A stretch of 34,947 bases of DNA from Rhodospirillales bacterium (lineage in GTDB: Bacteria > Pseudomonadota > Alphaproteobacteria > Rhodospirillales > 2-12-FULL-67-15): NCBI GenBank assembly GCA_016872535.1, contig VGZQ01000030.1, positions 1 through 34,947 of the forward strand. The letters run 5' to 3'. Shown here piece by piece: positions 33,176 through 34,947 of the stretch (its first letter is position 1; each line of letters starts with the position of its first letter). A model generated the notes under the pieces. That model was not told the DNA's origin and did not search any database. It saw only the letters and a program-made list of their open reading frames with translations. The translations under genes were made by a program, and so were the position numbers.

Positions 33176-33976
33176 CTACGGCGCGGGTGCCGGCAACAGT
33201 GCATCGGTGCGGCCGGTCAGCCAATAGACGGCAAGGCCGGTCCACTCGTGCAGCGCGAGATGCAGGCTGGAAAAGCCGCTCAAGAATTCGAATCCCCAAG
33301 TCATCGGCGGATTCGGTTCGTACATGTAATCGACCGGATAGGGAATCACGGTCCAGCCCGCCCGGCGAAAGGCGCCGACCGCGCGCGGCATGTGGAACGC
33401 GGACGTGATCAGCACCCAGCTTTCGCCCGCGGCGGGCCGGAGCAGGTCGCGGGTGAGCGTCGCGTTCTCGTGGGTGTTGCGCGAGCGGCCCTCGAACACG
33501 ACGCGGGCCGGATCGAGCCCGAACCAGGCGAGATGGGGCCGGAGCGCCTCGGCCTCGGTCGCGTCCTGGCGGCCGAGCACGCCGGAGCCGCCGCTGAACA
33601 CCAGCTTGGCGTCGGGATAGCGCCGCCCGAATTCGGCGAACGCGAGCAGCCGCTCGACCGCGCCGCCGAGCGCGAGCTGGCCGCGCGCGCGGGTGACGAA
33701 GGGATCGATCATCCCGCCCAGCACCACGACGCCGTCCACCCTGGCCGGCAACCGGTCGGGCACGGGAAAGCGGTCTTCGAGGACCAGCAGCGCCGTGCGT
33801 CCCGCCGGAACCGTGGCGACCAACACGCCGAACAGGAGCGCCAGCGTCGCCAGGGCGCGCCCTATCCGCCGCGCGCCGACCCACAGCAGGACGACGCCCG
33901 CGAGCAGAACGAGAAAAAAAAGATTGCCGGGATTGGAGAGAAAGGCGCCCGCGGTCTTGGACAACTCGAAGAACAT
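33176..33976 (-). CDS. YdcF/ElyC-family (DUF218) membrane protein
   Basis: A 266-residue inner-membrane protein with two N-terminal helices (about 18-32 and 38-58) and a periplasmic DUF218 domain. Family marks are VDGVVVLGG, VFSGGSG, the TEAEALRPHL helix, RSRNTHENA and LITSAFHMPRAV. ElyC in E. coli influences undecaprenyl-phosphate recycling and envelope integrity; the same role here is inferred. It lies 78 nt upstream of mltB on the same strand, in keeping with a cell-envelope cluster. Confidence 0.88.
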   Translation of the reverse strand: MFFELSKTAGAFLSNPGNLFFLVLLAGVVLLWVGARRIGRALATLALLFGVLVATVPAGRTALLVLEDRFPVPDRLPARVDGVVVLGGMIDPFVTRARGQLALGGAVERLLAFAEFGRRYPDAKLVFSGGSGVLGRQDATEAEALRPHLAWFGLDPARVVFEGRSRNTHENATLTRDLLRPAAGESWVLITSAFHMPRAVGAFRRAGWTVIPYPVDYMYEPNPPMTWGFEFLSGFSSLHLALHEWTGLAVYWLTGRTDALLPAPAP

Positions 33977-34024
33977 CAGGGCGAGAGATTAAACGCCGGA
34001 ACCGGAACGGCGAAGCCTTTCCGC

Positions 34025-34051
34025 AAACAAAAAAACCGGCCTCGCCGGTTT
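34025..34051 (-). terminator. Rho-independent terminator of the small gene at 34087
   Basis: Read leftward, the hairpin AAACCGGC-GAG-GCCGGTTT (34033-34051) is followed by an uninterrupted T run and GTTTG. It begins about 35 nt after the stop of the leftward small gene, a textbook intrinsic terminator. Confidence 0.85.
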
Positions 34052-34086
34052 CGCTCCTCGATCGCATCGGGTCGCGACGGCGGCGG

Positions 34087-34383
34087 TCAGGCGTTCAGAT
34101 CCACGGCGGCTCCACGGCTCGCCTGGGGAGCGGCGTCGACTTGGGCTGCGGGTGCGGGGGCGGCAGCGGGAGCGGATCCGTCGCTGATCGATACTTGCAC
34201 GGCATCCTCGCGAGATGTGCGCTCGGACTCGTGCGCACGCGCGCGCTCAGCCGCGCGTTCGCGTTCAACCGATTCGCGAATCTGCTCCTGATACTTCTTC
34301 GCTTGCTCAACCGCAGCCTGCGCCGCGACGATGGCGAGAGTATTCGGAACCTTCGTTTCCGTATGACCAGTGTTTTCTAACAC
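34087..34383 (-). CDS. Small hypothetical protein with Glu/Arg-rich helix
   Basis: A 98-residue protein I cannot assign. Residues 15-55 form a long charged helix (AIVAAQAAVEQAKKYQEQIRESVERERAAERARAHESERT), probably a coiled coil; the C-terminal third is Ala/Pro-rich and likely disordered. No signal peptide or membrane segment. The start is taken as GTG at 34383 because GGAG lies 6 nt upstream, whereas the in-frame GTG at 34398 has no site. It is a monocistronic unit with its own intrinsic terminator, which supports it being expressed. Confidence 0.65.
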   Translation of the reverse strand: MLENTGHTETKVPNTLAIVAAQAAVEQAKKYQEQIRESVERERAAERARAHESERTSREDAVQVSISDGSAPAAAPAPAAQVDAAPQASRGAAVDLNA

Positions 34384-34857
34384 CGATATCTCCTGCACGC
34401 TTCTGTGCCGAGTACACTCCTAGCGAGCGGATAGTACACCAAAACTGTCCGCGTCTACAAGCCAAATTCATTGTTTATTGGGGATATTTCCGTCCTTGGG
34501 GAGGCGCCCAACCGGGTAAATGCGCTTTTTTGTTAACCTATTGATATTAAAAGGGTTACTACCTATGAGTGTCATTCCGACAATATTAGGGTTTGCTAAC
34601 GAATATTACCGTGAGCCGAGCCCCCTCTCCGGGCCGCCCCCATACCAGCCCAGAGTCGCGGCACCCCCGCGCGCGCCCCGCGTTGCCGACCGGCGACAAG
34701 GCGTGCTACGCCGCGCGCCCAGACGAATTTGGGTAGTGCCTCAGCTTCACGGCCTCACCCTTCGACAAGCTCAGGGAGAGGCGGATATTCAAGGCCTCAT
34801 GCCGAGCCTGTCGAAGCATGAGGACCGAATCGAGGCACTACCCGAATTTGGCAATAC
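34384..34857. other. Gene-poor region before tRNA-Ser
   Basis: Contains the leader of the leftward small gene, an AT-rich stretch (about 34450-34620) and a palindromic repeat at 34724-34850. An ATG at 34565 with AAGGG upstream opens a frame of 109 codons, but it runs through the repeat into the tRNA, so it is not annotated as a gene. Confidence 0.5.
34724..34850. repeat. Nested palindromic repeat element (about 127 bp) before tRNA-Ser
   Basis: Outer arms 34724-34742 and 34832-34850 are inverted repeats matching at 17 of 19 positions (core GGGTAGTGCCTC). Inside, TTCGACAAGCTCAGG-type and GCCTGTCGAAG arms pair, and CCTCATGC/GCATGAGG (34796-34803 with 34816-34823) form a perfect 8-bp stem. This is the form of a dispersed palindromic element or MITE; no coding capacity. 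Confidence 0.8.
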
Positions 34858-34947
34858 GGATGGGTGGCCGAGCGGTTTAAGGCACCGGTCTTGAAAACCG
34901 GAAGACCCGCAAGGGTCTCGTGGGTTCGAATCCCACCCCATCCTCCA
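34858..34947 (+). tRNA. tRNA-Ser(UGA)
   Basis: A 90-nt class II tRNA. The acceptor stem GGATGGG pairs with CCCATCC, the D arm is GCCGAGC...GGTTTAAGGC, the anticodon stem CCGGT/ACCGG holds loop CTTGAAA with anticodon TGA, the long variable arm is GACCC-GCAA-GGGTC, and the T arm is GTGGG-TTCGAAT-CCCAC. CCA is encoded and ends on the last base of the window. The base before CCA is T, whereas bacterial tRNA-Ser usually has G at position 73. Confidence 0.95.

Noticed and set aside
34565-34894. Possible 109-codon gene starting at ATG 34565 with AAGGG upstream
   Set aside because: Only the first 30 codons look gene-like; the frame then crosses a palindromic repeat and ends inside the tRNA-Ser gene.

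Overview
The window is high-GC, densely packed DNA with short intergenic gaps. It most likely comes from a Rhodospirillales-type alphaproteobacterium. This rests on the ntrY-ntrX-trkA-(HAD)-hfq-hflX order, an NtrX without the sigma54-contact loop, and the rlpA-dacC-tmk-holB...metG-tatD-MBL block, all familiar alphaproteobacterial arrangements. No rRNA, CRISPR array, transposase or integrase is visible.

Layout. 1-8045 (+): the nitrogen/redox two-component pair NtrY (5' truncated by the window edge) and NtrX, then TrkA, a HAD phosphatase, Hfq, HflX and a SAM methyltransferase, with several stop/start overlaps. 8057-9157 (-): a radical SAM/SPASM protein. 9279-10373 (+): a small ribbon-helix-helix-like protein and an inositol-monophosphatase-family gene. 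10352-14580: a lower-GC island with three exported hydrolases, two alpha/beta hydrolases and one acid-ceramidase/NAAA-like Ntn hydrolase. It is bounded by an exact 22-bp direct repeat made of the 3' end of the phosphatase gene. 14691-16592 (+): tandem 3-hydroxyisobutyrate-dehydrogenase-family paralogues. 16618-22182 (-): a lipoprotein, MazG, an MBL-fold hydrolase, TatD, a DUF924 protein and MetG. 22183-27879: an accessory block with a RHH/ParE toxin-antitoxin pair, a cassette holding a D12-class adenine methyltransferase and a ParB-fold protein with a possible HEPN-like C-terminus, a His-tailed EamA transporter and a Phd/VapC pair. 27880-33976 (-): HolB, Tmk, DacC, RlpA, MltB and a DUF218 (YdcF/ElyC) protein. 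34025-34947: a small gene with a clear terminator, a palindromic repeat and a tRNA-Ser(UGA) ending on the last base.

Main points. Two unrelated insertions share one architecture: each sits at the 3' end of a host gene, gives that gene a different C-terminus, and leaves a second in-frame copy of the 3' end on the far side (22-bp exact repeat for the phosphatase; 93 of 94 bp for EamA). Neither carries a recombinase. The methyltransferase/ParB-like pair is a candidate uncharacterised defence or modification system. The hydrolase triad is a candidate envelope lipid- or amide-processing module whose leader could hide its ribosome binding site. The accessory block splits what is normally one holB-metG neighbourhood.
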